From the NCBI GenBank assembly GCA_025934075.1, contig JAICYT010000017.1, positions 1 to 34,070 on the forward strand: a stretch of 34,070 bases of DNA, given 5' to 3'. The notes below the pieces were generated by a model. That model was not told where the DNA came from, did not search any database, and saw nothing but the letters and a program-made list of their open reading frames with translations. The stretch's first letter is position 1; the number at the start of each line of letters is the position of its first letter. This document shows positions 17,259-24,914 of this stretch, in pieces. Source of the stretch: Gemmatimonadaceae bacterium. Lineage in GTDB: Bacteria; Gemmatimonadota; Gemmatimonadetes; Gemmatimonadales; Gemmatimonadaceae. A program made the translations under genes and the position numbers.

Positions 17259-19319
17259 CTACTGGGGCGTCACCTTCAGGAATACCGTTCCGTGCCGCGG
17301 CACCACACTCGAGAACTCTCCATCGAACGTGCCGAGGTCTTTCTGGCGCCAGAGGTCGCGAACCTTCTGCTTTCCTTTGAGGCCGAGCTCGTCCCAGCGC
17401 ACCGAGACTGGCATGTCCATCTCGTCGCGATTGAACAAGCCCACCGCGAGCGAGCCATCCGCGAGCGGACGCGCCCACACCTCGAGCTCGTCCTTCTTAG
17501 ACACTCGATCGGCCGGCTTCCCTAATGCGTCCTGGTGAACGGCCAGCACCTCGTCGTTGGTCACGAGGTTTACCTCGAAGTCATCCATCTGCGTGAGATC
17601 GTTGCCGAGGAGCAAGGGAGACGCGAGCAGCGTCCACAGTGTGATGTGGACATACTGTTCGTTCGGCGTGAGATGTGAGTCGCGCAGGCGTGGACCCCAA
17701 CCCACTTTGCCGATGACGAGCATGTCCGGGTCGTTCCAGTGGCCGGGCGACGCATACTTGGAATTGCCGACTTGCCTGAATCCGATCCCGGCCATGCTTT
17801 CCCAAGTGTCGGTGATATCGCCGGTCGTGCGCCACGAATTTCCTTCGATTCCCTTTTCGGCGCCCCACTCCCAAACATTTCCCCAACCGTACTGGCAGAG
17901 CGAATAGATGATGTCGCGCGGGACCTGGTTCAGCGCCGCTCGGCCCACCTGATACGGGCGCTTGAGCACCGGCAATTGCTGATTGGTCTCGCCCGGCGCG
18001 AGCACGCTCGAGTAGCCGCACCAATCGTACTTGAGGTAATCGACGCCCCACTTCGCGAACGTTAGAAAATCCTGAAGCTCGTGCTGCCAACTCGCCTCGA
18101 GTCGCTGACACGTCGTTGGTCCGGGGCCGGAATAAATGCCGAACTTGAGCCCCCGCGAATGCATGTAGTCGCCAAGGGCTTTCATGTCGGGAAACTTCTT
18201 GTTGGTGAGGATCGTGCCGTCGTCGGCGCGCACGGGTCCTTCGTGAAGCGGATCCGTGTCGCGTGCGCTTCGCTCCCAACCGTCATCCAAATTCACGTAC
18301 GTCCAGCCGTGATCGATGAGTCCTTTCGAGATCATCGCGTCGGCCGCGGCGCGCGCGAGCGAATCGCTCACAGCGCGTCCGTACGCGTTCCAACTATTCC
18401 AGCCCATGGCGGGAGTGAGCGCGAGTTGTCCCTCTGCGATGAAGGTAAACGGCTTCGACGCGGCACCCGCCGAGTTCTTGGCGGTAAACGTGACGAGATA
18501 TCGTCCGCGCGAGGCGATCGTTCCGCGAATGACTCCAGTCGACGGATCGAGGGTGAGTCCGCTCGGAAGATTCGTCGCGCCGTAGGTGATGGGCCGCGAC
18601 CCGGTCGCGGGAATCTTGTACAGCACGTCGTGCCCCGGCGTGACCCCGGTGAGCGATGGCCCGTTGATGCGCGGCGCCGGCCCAGGCTTTGGTGTGAGTA
18701 TGGTGCGCGGCTCGATAGGAATGTCGATCGCGACCGGCGCCTCATCAGCGCTACCATTCACGGTGAATTTCGCGTCGGCCCAATTGGCGGCGACGGGCCG
18801 GCTTCCGTCGACTGGTTTGACTTGAAGCACCAGGGTCTTGATACCGTGGACGTCGGCATCGAGCGGTTCAGCGGCGTCACCGCGCGCGACCGGTTTGCTC
18901 ACGTGAATGACGCGTCCGTCGCCGACAACGCGAAAGACGATCGGTGTCGGCGGCGGAGGCGCTTGAGGTTGACCGGCTGCATTCGGCGGCAGGGCCATCG
19001 GGTTGTCGTCGGCACCGACCATCGCCGAGAACCGCTCGGCCTTCCCATTCAAGTTCACGAATAGCACGCTCGTGGCGCGCGTGCCGACGCCGCTGGTGAA
19101 TTCCTTTCCGCCAATGCGAATGGGATTGCCGTCGATGGACTTGTTGGCTTGCGCGACCGTCTGCGTCTGCCCTCCCCGTCCCCCCGCCGGCTGAACGCGC
19201 ATTTTGCCTAGGTCGAGCGAAGCGAGTGGCACGTCAAACGTCTGCCGCGGTGCAAACGATGCGGCGAGCATTGCGGATGCGCCGACGAACAATGTGCCGA
19301 GCCTGGCGAAGGTCTTCAT
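17259..19319 (-). CDS. Exported GH27 alpha-galactosidase with NPCBM and Ig-like domains
   Basis: A 686-aa secreted enzyme that would hydrolyse terminal alpha-linked galactose (or alpha-N-acetylgalactosamine) residues. A signal peptide covers about 1-24. Residues about 27-190 are an NPCBM-type carbohydrate-binding module (TFDVPLASLDLGKMRV, GGKEFTSGVGTRATSVLFV), with a Gly/Pro-rich insertion. A putative Ig (He_PIG) domain follows at about 215-295 (LPSGLTLDPSTGVIRGTI). The GH27 barrel starts at AMGWNSWNAYG (about 304). The nucleophile region is YLKYDWCG (near 431) and the acid/base region WNDPDMLVIG (near 528), both intact. The C-terminus is the usual beta-sandwich. The ATG has GGAG six bases upstream. 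The neighbouring ADOP gene 16 bases downstream is likely in the same transcript. Confidence 0.93.
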   Translation of the reverse strand: MKTFARLGTLFVGASAMLAASFAPRQTFDVPLASLDLGKMRVQPAGGRGGQTQTVAQANKSIDGNPIRIGGKEFTSGVGTRATSVLFVNLNGKAERFSAMVGADDNPMALPPNAAGQPQAPPPPTPIVFRVVGDGRVIHVSKPVARGDAAEPLDADVHGIKTLVLQVKPVDGSRPVAANWADAKFTVNGSADEAPVAIDIPIEPRTILTPKPGPAPRINGPSLTGVTPGHDVLYKIPATGSRPITYGATNLPSGLTLDPSTGVIRGTIASRGRYLVTFTAKNSAGAASKPFTFIAEGQLALTPAMGWNSWNAYGRAVSDSLARAAADAMISKGLIDHGWTYVNLDDGWERSARDTDPLHEGPVRADDGTILTNKKFPDMKALGDYMHSRGLKFGIYSGPGPTTCQRLEASWQHELQDFLTFAKWGVDYLKYDWCGYSSVLAPGETNQQLPVLKRPYQVGRAALNQVPRDIIYSLCQYGWGNVWEWGAEKGIEGNSWRTTGDITDTWESMAGIGFRQVGNSKYASPGHWNDPDMLVIGKVGWGPRLRDSHLTPNEQYVHITLWTLLASPLLLGNDLTQMDDFEVNLVTNDEVLAVHQDALGKPADRVSKKDELEVWARPLADGSLAVGLFNRDEMDMPVSVRWDELGLKGKQKVRDLWRQKDLGTFDGEFSSVVPRHGTVFLKVTPQ

Positions 19320-19460
19320 TTGGTGCTCCGGTGGACGCGCCGTCGATCATCGTTTCGGCACACCGCAATGTACAATCCGGCGCCCAGGCGGGAATAATCC
19401 GCCCGGCTCGTCGGTCTTGATCACCGGAGCGCACATGACTCGAACCGGAGACAGACCACG

Positions 19461-20804
19461 ATGGGCCATCATCACGACCGCGACGACGCCAAGTTCGACG
19501 ACCAAGGAAACACGCGTCCAGCCGGCAGCAACTTCATCGCGAACGACGAGAGCGACGACGGCATCGATCGTCGCGGTTTTCTTCGCTGTATGGCGTGGGC
19601 TGGAACCGCGACCGTCTGGGGAATGAGCGGAGGCGTTCCGAAATCGTTTGCGATGAGCCGACTTCCGTTTCTGTCGGACACCGAGCGCAAGAGCATCTTC
19701 TTCGCTCAAGTCAGCGACAGCCACATCGGCTTCGCGAAGGAGGCGAACAAGGATGTCACCGCGACGCTGCGCGAGGCGGTGAACAAGCTCAACTCGCTGC
19801 CGCAGAGTCCTGCGTTCGTCCTGCACACTGGTGACATTACGCAGCTCGCGAAGGCCGAGGAGTTCGATACCGCAAATGAAGTCCTCAGAGACATCAGGAC
19901 CGACCGCGTGTTTTACGTACCTGGCGAGCACGATGTCGCGACCGACAACGGTGCGTCATATCTCCAGCGCTACGGGAAAGGCGCGAAGGGCGGTGGATGG
20001 CACAGCTTCGATCACACAGGCGTGCACTTCGTCGGCTTGGTCAACGTCCTCAATCTCAAAGCCGGTGGACTCGGCTCACTCGGCTCCGAGCAGATTGCGT
20101 GGTTGAAGAAGGACATTGCTGGTCTATCGAATAGCACGCCGATCGTTGTCTTCGCGCACGTTCCACTGTGGACCGTCTATCCAGAATGGGGTTGGGGAAC
20201 GGATGACTCCGAGCAAGCGCTTGGGATGCTCAAGCGCTTCGGATCGGTGACCGTGCTGAACGGCCATATCCACCAGATAATGCAAAAGGTGGAGGGCAAC
20301 ATGTCGTTTCACACGGCGATGTCGACGGCGTTTCCGCAACCGACGCCGGGCACCGCGCCCGCGCCCGGGCCAATGAAGGTCGATCCGGAAAAGTTGAAGA
20401 GCGTCCTCGGCATTGCGAACGTGACGTTCATTCCCGGTCGCAGCACGCTCGCCGTCGTCGATTCGACGTTGTCAGGCATGCCGCCGGCGTTCGAGGATGC
20501 GTCGCACGAGGCAATGATGAAGCGTCAGACGGCGCGCGCGTCCAAACCGCTTGGCCCGAATGAGATCGGCATCGACAACTTCAACTTCACGCCGCCGCTG
20601 CTGACCGTGAAGGCCGGCAGCAAGATCACGTGGATCAACAACGATGACGTACCGCACCTGATCGTGAACGTGCAAAACAAGTTCAAGCAATCGCCGGTCC
20701 TCGACACCGATCAGAAGTTCAGCACGACGGTGACGAAGCCCGGCACGTACGACTATTTCTGCTCGCTGCATCCCAAGATGCAGGGCCGCATCGTCGTCAA
20801 GTAG
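19461..20804 (+). CDS. Tat-exported metallophosphoesterase fused to a cupredoxin
   Basis: A 447-aa fusion. Near the N-terminus DRRGFLRCMAWAGTA (R37-R38) matches a Tat signal, with a His/Asp-rich leader before it, so export is expected in folded form. The calcineurin-like phosphoesterase domain covers about 78-330, with metal ligands D86-S-H88, GD125, GEH157D in place of GNHE, FAH233, and GH269IH271. A linker then leads to a plastocyanin/azurin-like domain at about 370-447, with H399 (DVPHLIV), C434, H437 and M440 (FCSLHPKM), the complete type 1 copper ligand set. The protein would therefore combine a phosphatase or phosphodiesterase centre with an electron-carrying copper centre. GGAG lies about ten bases before ATG 19461, and TACAAT at 19371 is a possible -10. 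It is divergent from the GH27 gene. Confidence 0.9.
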   Translation: MGHHHDRDDAKFDDQGNTRPAGSNFIANDESDDGIDRRGFLRCMAWAGTATVWGMSGGVPKSFAMSRLPFLSDTERKSIFFAQVSDSHIGFAKEANKDVTATLREAVNKLNSLPQSPAFVLHTGDITQLAKAEEFDTANEVLRDIRTDRVFYVPGEHDVATDNGASYLQRYGKGAKGGGWHSFDHTGVHFVGLVNVLNLKAGGLGSLGSEQIAWLKKDIAGLSNSTPIVVFAHVPLWTVYPEWGWGTDDSEQALGMLKRFGSVTVLNGHIHQIMQKVEGNMSFHTAMSTAFPQPTPGTAPAPGPMKVDPEKLKSVLGIANVTFIPGRSTLAVVDSTLSGMPPAFEDASHEAMMKRQTARASKPLGPNEIGIDNFNFTPPLLTVKAGSKITWINNDDVPHLIVNVQNKFKQSPVLDTDQKFSTTVTKPGTYDYFCSLHPKMQGRIVVK

Positions 20805-20830
20805 CGCGGGTTGGAACGGTCAGCCGCGCT
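20803..20830. terminator. Inverted repeat between two convergent genes
   Basis: AGCGCGG (20803-20809) and CCGCGCT (20824-20830) are perfect arms around a 14-base loop, spanning both stop codons of the convergent phosphoesterase and serine hydrolase genes. The position suits a bidirectional terminator, but there is no clear T-tract on either strand. Confidence 0.35.
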
Positions 20831-22019
20831 TCAACAATGCGAGAGCCGCCTCATTCATCTGACGCTGAATCGTGGCGGCAGGCGCCGCGAGGTTCGCGGT
20901 GTTGAACACCGCGATCACCGCGGCTTGACTTTCCGGATCGAAATAATAGAAGGAACGAAAACCCGCCTGACTTCCGGTGTGGCCAAGTATGCGTTGGCCG
21001 TTTCGGTCGAGCACGAAGAACGAGAGTCCCATCCATTCATTGGGCGACGACTCGTAGCCCTGCGACATCGGGAGTCCGGGCTTCCACATCTCTTGCAAGC
21101 TCGCCCGCGACAGGACCACGTCGTATCGTTCTCGCGTCATTCCGGGCACCAGCGCGTTCGTGAGAAAGGCGACGTACTTCACGAGATCACTCACCGGCGC
21201 ATTCCACGCGCCGTTCGGTGAGGTGATTCCAGGATCGAAATCCGCGCCGTTGTCGATCAACTTGGGCGAGGCGGGGGACGTCGAGTCGCGACGGATGTAG
21301 TAATTATGCGACCGGTGCGAAGCGAGGTAGTACGGCGTGTCGCGAAAATAACTGCGATCCATGCCGAGCGGCGCGAAGATGTTCTTTTGAACGTACGCAT
21401 CCCACGGATCGCCGGTGATGTGCTCGATCACACGCGCGAGGTAGATGAAGCCCGGATTCGAGTAGCCGTATCGCGAACCCGGTTTGAACACCAATTGCTG
21501 ATACGGCATCATGGCCACGAGTTGATTCCACGTGGTCGGCTCGAACGGTTCCCACGGTTCGTCGCTGCCGTACGGCCACGTGGGATTCTGAAAGCCGGCC
21601 GTGTGTGACATCACCATCCGGATGGTGATGCTGTCCATCATGTTGTACGGGTCGTGCATTGCGTGCAGCTCGGGAACCCATTTCACGATTTTGTCATCGA
21701 GCGAGAGCTTGCCGCGATCGCGAAGCTGCATGATCGAGATGGCGGTGAGACTCTTGGTGATCGATCCCCAGTGAAAGATCGTCTGCGAGTCGACGCGGAC
21801 GCCGGCGGATCGGTCGGCCAAGCCCGTGTCGTACCTGGCGGTCTCCTTGCCAGCTCTCACCGCGACGACGCTCGCGCCGACGATCTTGTCCGCGTCGATG
21901 TACGACTGAAAGAGCTTCGTGAAATCCTTCCAGCCGGCGGGCATTTGCGCGCTGGCGGGGATGGGAACGAACGTCGTCGTCGCGATGGCGATGACGGAAA
22001 CGAGGCGGTGAATGCTCAT
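20820..22019 (-). CDS. Exported serine hydrolase 2, class C beta-lactamase type
   Basis: The ORF opens at 22109, but ATG 22019 gives a standard signal peptide (MSIHRLVSVIAIATTTFVPIPASA), so I take 399 aa from there. Active-site motifs are S86-I-T-K89 (HWGSITKS), YSN in RYGYSNPGFIYLARV, and HTG in LGHTGSQAGF, so the penicillin-recognising fold is complete. Unlike the first serine hydrolase, this one has no C-terminal beta domain and ends soon after the last core helix. Likely substrates are peptides, esters or D-amino acid compounds in the envelope; beta-lactam hydrolysis cannot be read from the sequence. The gene is downstream of the methyltransferase gene on the same strand, separated by 173 bases that hold nested inverted repeats. 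Confidence 0.92.
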   Translation of the reverse strand: MSIHRLVSVIAIATTTFVPIPASAQMPAGWKDFTKLFQSYIDADKIVGASVVAVRAGKETARYDTGLADRSAGVRVDSQTIFHWGSITKSLTAISIMQLRDRGKLSLDDKIVKWVPELHAMHDPYNMMDSITIRMVMSHTAGFQNPTWPYGSDEPWEPFEPTTWNQLVAMMPYQQLVFKPGSRYGYSNPGFIYLARVIEHITGDPWDAYVQKNIFAPLGMDRSYFRDTPYYLASHRSHNYYIRRDSTSPASPKLIDNGADFDPGITSPNGAWNAPVSDLVKYVAFLTNALVPGMTRERYDVVLSRASLQEMWKPGLPMSQGYESSPNEWMGLSFFVLDRNGQRILGHTGSQAGFRSFYYFDPESQAAVIAVFNTANLAAPAATIQRQMNEAALALLKRG

Positions 22020-22130
22020 GCTCAATTCTGACGCGCCCACTCGCCGCACGCCAGTTCGCGGCCGCATGCATTGGTTGTGCAGGTCCGGAAACTCGAACCG
22101 GGACCGCACGTACGAGAGGTGACTGGCAAG

Positions 22131-22196
22131 GTAACGGGGCGAGTTCCTAACAGCGCCGTTAGGAATTTGGCGTCGTTAGGCCTTTCGCGCCGTTAC
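22131..22196. repeat. Nested inverted repeats after the methyltransferase gene
   Basis: The outer arms are GTAACGGGGCG (22131-22141) and CGCGCCGTTAC (22186-22196), matching at 10 of 11 positions. The inner arms are TTCCTAAC (22144-22151) and GTTAGGAA (22158-22165), perfect around a six-base loop. A further CGTTAGG lies between them. The right outer arm contains the methyltransferase stop codon. This may end the methyltransferase transcript (inner hairpin plus TTT reads in the plus direction) or insulate the serine hydrolase gene. Confidence 0.55.
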
Positions 22197-22840
22197 GCGC
22201 CCTGCGCCGTCCAGGTTCCCAGCACGAACTGCAGCTCCCATTGTCCGGTCGGCCCACTGTCGATCACGTTCATCCCCGCGTCAGTCACCAGCGCAATCAG
22301 GTCGCGCGGATCCACTCGGCCGTGCCGATGGAAGTGGGCGTGTAGCCCCTTGCCCGACTGCCTCACGAAGTCGACGACGAGCAATCGACCGCCTGGTTTG
22401 AGCACGCGCCGCGCTTCGATGACAGCTTGCGAGCGTGCGGCCCGCCGAAGATGATGCAGCATCACCGTACTCGTCACGACGTCGAATCGCGCGTCGGGAA
22501 ACGGCAGTGACTCCGCTTGCGCGATCTCGAAAGCGATGTCCATCCGCGCGCGCGACGCCTTTCGTCTGCTGCGCGCAATCATCTCGGCTGATGGATCGAT
22601 GCCACACACGAGCGCCGACGTGCCGACTTTGCGCTTTGCTGCGATAGCCAGCGTCCCTGTGCCGCACCCGATGTCGAGCACCGATTCGCCCGGCTGGAGA
22701 CGCGCCGGCGCGAGCAGTCGCTCGCGAAACGAACGCTCGCGTCCGAAGGTCAAGAGCGAGACCAAGATGTCGTATCGAGCCGCCCAATGAATGACGCCAG
22801 GCGAGCTCGGCGCGGCGCTGGATTCGGTTGCTGTTGTCAT
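22193..22840 (-). CDS. Class I SAM-dependent methyltransferase
   Basis: A 215-aa methyltransferase from ATG 22840 (the ORF opens at 22933; the extra 31 residues are basic and without family features). Motif I is SVLDIGCGTGTLAIA (54-68), the acidic loop after strand 2 is CGIDPSAEMI (D82), motif II/III is SLPFPDARFDVVTSTVMLHHLR, and the post-motif is RRVLKPGGRLLVVDFVR. This is the UbiE/Methyltransf_11 type, acting on a small molecule or quinone-like acceptor. The C-terminal HFHRHGRVDPRDLIALVTDAGMNVIDSGPTG belongs to the usual cap. No quinone biosynthesis gene adjoins it, so the substrate is open. No clear Shine-Dalgarno. It is divergent from the 107-aa gene. Confidence 0.9.
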   Translation of the reverse strand: MTTATESSAAPSSPGVIHWAARYDILVSLLTFGRERSFRERLLAPARLQPGESVLDIGCGTGTLAIAAKRKVGTSALVCGIDPSAEMIARSRRKASRARMDIAFEIAQAESLPFPDARFDVVTSTVMLHHLRRAARSQAVIEARRVLKPGGRLLVVDFVRQSGKGLHAHFHRHGRVDPRDLIALVTDAGMNVIDSGPTGQWELQFVLGTWTAQGA

Positions 22841-22963
22841 TTTATTCGCTGCGAAGATGGCTCGTTTGCCGCCGCCAACCGCACGCTTCAAAGCATAGGC
22901 GCGCAGAGTCGCTCGGATGTCAGAAGACTGCAAAGTGATTGGTGCTTCGTGGGCGCTGACAAC

Positions 22964-22998
22964 CCTGGAATGTTGCAGTCCCGGCTGTAAGTTCCAGG
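22964..22998 (+). promoter_or_regulatory. Strong hairpin in the leader of the 107-aa gene
   Basis: CCTGGAA (22964-22970) pairs with TTCCAGG (22992-22998), and inside it TTGCAG (22973-22978) pairs with CTGTAA (22985-22990, one G-U pair), leaving a TCCCGG loop and a 2x1 internal bulge. This 13-bp stem ends 39 bases before the GTG start and is followed by the A-rich run AACAAAAAG. It could be a regulatory RNA element or an operator for both divergent genes. Confidence 0.5.
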
Positions 22999-23037
22999 CT
23001 CGATCAACAAAAAGCCTAAACGCAAAGGATTTGAACC

Positions 23038-23361
23038 GTGCCGGATACGTTTACCGCTGAGCACCGCTCCTGGCAGTGGGAGTTGGTCTTGCAGTACGAA
23101 GATGGATCGTTGCCCACCAACGCTTGGAACGAGCCCACCCTTACCGTCATCGCGACCTGGTACGCGACGAACCTCACGCCGGAGCAGGCAACGACGCGGT
23201 ACCAGCAACACTATCATCGCAACCATCACCGACTGACGAACCGACTCGGTGGCGCTCCGGTTGATACGAACGCGATCGCCGCGGTGGACGCCGTTTGGGA
23301 GTCGCTCTTGGCTCGAGCGTTGAACAACGTCAAAGCAACGAAGGCCCCACCGGCTACCTGA
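23038..23361 (+). CDS. Small protein of unknown function (107 aa)
   Basis: I do not recognise this family. The start at GTG 23038 is supported by AAAGGA about ten bases upstream. The sequence has an aromatic, hydrophobic first half (WQWELVLQYEDGSLPTNAWNEPTLTVIATWYAT), a His-rich middle (QHYHRNHHRLTNRL) and an amphipathic helical end (AIAAVDAVWESLLARALNNVK). There is no signal peptide or membrane segment, so it should be cytoplasmic. The clustered histidines could bind a metal or nucleic acid, which is only a guess. A stable hairpin precedes it, and the amidohydrolase gene follows 63 bases downstream with its own strong Shine-Dalgarno, so cotranscription is plausible. Confidence 0.65.
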   Translation: MPDTFTAEHRSWQWELVLQYEDGSLPTNAWNEPTLTVIATWYATNLTPEQATTRYQQHYHRNHHRLTNRLGGAPVDTNAIAAVDAVWESLLARALNNVKATKAPPAT

Positions 23362-23424
23362 CGCTGGCGCTTCTCGGCGCGGTCGCATCGAGCTCGTCCC
23401 AATCTCTCACGGAGGAATCGTCTC

Positions 23425-24864
23425 ATGCGCCGATGCTCGTGGGTGCTGTTCGCGCTGATCACATCGGTGGTCTCGTCAGCGCACGGCCAAGCCGCACCGT
23501 ACGACGTCGTCATCGCGAACGGCCGTGTGATGGACCCGGAGACGAATCTCGACGCAGTCCGATTCATCGGGATCCGCGCGGGCAAGATCGCGGCGATTTC
23601 GGCGACGCCGCTCAATGGAAAGACGACGATCGACGCGAAAGGGCTCGTCGTCGCTCCGGGCTTCATCGACCTGCACGCACATGGGCAAGATGACGAGAAC
23701 TATCGCGTCTTCGCGCTCGATGGTGTGACGACGGCCCTCGAGCGCGAGGTCGGCACGGCTGATGTTCCAGGCTTCTATGCGAGTCGGGAAGGCAAGGCGC
23801 TCATCAACTACGGTGCCTCGTCGAGTCACGTTCGTGCTCGCATGGTGGTCATGAGAGATCCCTCACAGGGGCTGCTGCCGACCGGCCCCGGCGGTCACCA
23901 AGTCGCGACCGACGCGCAGATCGCCGAGATCGACCGTCTCATCGACGCTGGATTGGCGGCGGGTGGACTCGGCGTCGGCATGGGATTGCAGTACACGCCG
24001 GCCGCCAGCAAATACGAAGTGCTCGAGGCCTTTCGTGTGGCGGCGAAGTATCACGCGCCGGTCTTCGTGCACGTGCGCGGATTTGCCGCGCAAGATCCCG
24101 GCAGCTCGGTCGAGTCGTTCATGGAAGTCATCGCCGCCGCTGCGATCAGCGGCGCGCCGCTCCATATCGTCCATCTTAACAGCATGAGTCTCGCGTCCAC
24201 GCCGAAGACGCTCGCAATTGTGAAGGACGCGCGCGCTCACGGCCTCGACGTGACCACCGAGGCATATCCATACATCGCCGGCATGACGGAGATCGGCTCG
24301 GCGCTGCTCGATCAGTACGCGGACGGGCCGGACAGCAACTTCTCGAAGATTATGCTGGTGAGTACGGGGGAACGACTCACGCGCGCCACGTTCACCGCCG
24401 CGCGAAAGTCCGGCGGCATGGTGATTCTGTTTCTGAATACGCCAGAGATGGAAGCAATGGCGATCACGAGCCCGTTGACCATGATCGCCAGTGACGGGTC
24501 GCTTCACAATGGCAAGGGGCATCCGCGCACCGCCGGCACCGAGGCGCGCACGCTTTCGCACTACGTCCGCGAGACGAAGCAGCTCACGCTGATGGACGCG
24601 CTGCGCAAGATGACGCTCATGCCCGCGCAGCGATTGGAAAAGTTAGCGCCAGTGTTCCTAAATAAAGGGCGCATCAAGGTCGGTGCGGACGCGGACATCA
24701 CCGTGTTCGATCCGGCCACCGTGAAGGACAGGTCGACCTATCAGCAGCCGGCGTTATCGTCTGTCGGTTTCCGGTACGTCTTGGTGAACGGCGTACCGGT
24801 TGTGATGAACGGCGTGATCAAAGACAACACGTTCCCGGGAAAAGGTCAGAAAGCGACTCATTGA
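23425..24864 (+). CDS. Exported amidohydrolase, D-aminoacylase type
   Basis: A 479-aa metal-dependent amidohydrolase with a signal peptide (SWVLFALITSVVSSAHGQ). The start has GGAGG at a good distance from ATG 23425. The HxH metal motif is PGFIDLHAHG, further likely ligands are FVHVRG and LHIVHLNS, and the catalytic Asp is in TMIASDG. The C-terminal HPRTAGTEARTLSHYVRE and LMDALRKMTLMPAQRL, then GADADITVFDPATV, are characteristic of D-aminoacylases and N-acyl-D-glutamate deacylases. The expected reaction is hydrolysis of an N-acyl-D-amino acid to a D-amino acid and a fatty or acetic acid. Most relatives are cytoplasmic; the signal peptide places this one in the envelope. It may share a transcript with the 107-aa gene. 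Confidence 0.9.
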   Translation: MRRCSWVLFALITSVVSSAHGQAAPYDVVIANGRVMDPETNLDAVRFIGIRAGKIAAISATPLNGKTTIDAKGLVVAPGFIDLHAHGQDDENYRVFALDGVTTALEREVGTADVPGFYASREGKALINYGASSSHVRARMVVMRDPSQGLLPTGPGGHQVATDAQIAEIDRLIDAGLAAGGLGVGMGLQYTPAASKYEVLEAFRVAAKYHAPVFVHVRGFAAQDPGSSVESFMEVIAAAAISGAPLHIVHLNSMSLASTPKTLAIVKDARAHGLDVTTEAYPYIAGMTEIGSALLDQYADGPDSNFSKIMLVSTGERLTRATFTAARKSGGMVILFLNTPEMEAMAITSPLTMIASDGSLHNGKGHPRTAGTEARTLSHYVRETKQLTLMDALRKMTLMPAQRLEKLAPVFLNKGRIKVGADADITVFDPATVKDRSTYQQPALSSVGFRYVLVNGVPVVMNGVIKDNTFPGKGQKATH

Positions 24865-24914
24865 CGTCTAGCTGCGCGTCCCACCAGTACGGGTGCCTCT
24901 AGATCCATGGCATC

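Noticed and set aside
18081-19064. 327-aa plus-strand ORF
   Set aside because: Antisense to the GH27 gene, whose domains and catalytic motifs are all intact.
19384-19400. GGCGG-GAATAAT-CCGCC inverted repeat before the phosphoesterase gene
   Set aside because: Five-base GC arms are expected often at this base composition, and nothing else supports a role.
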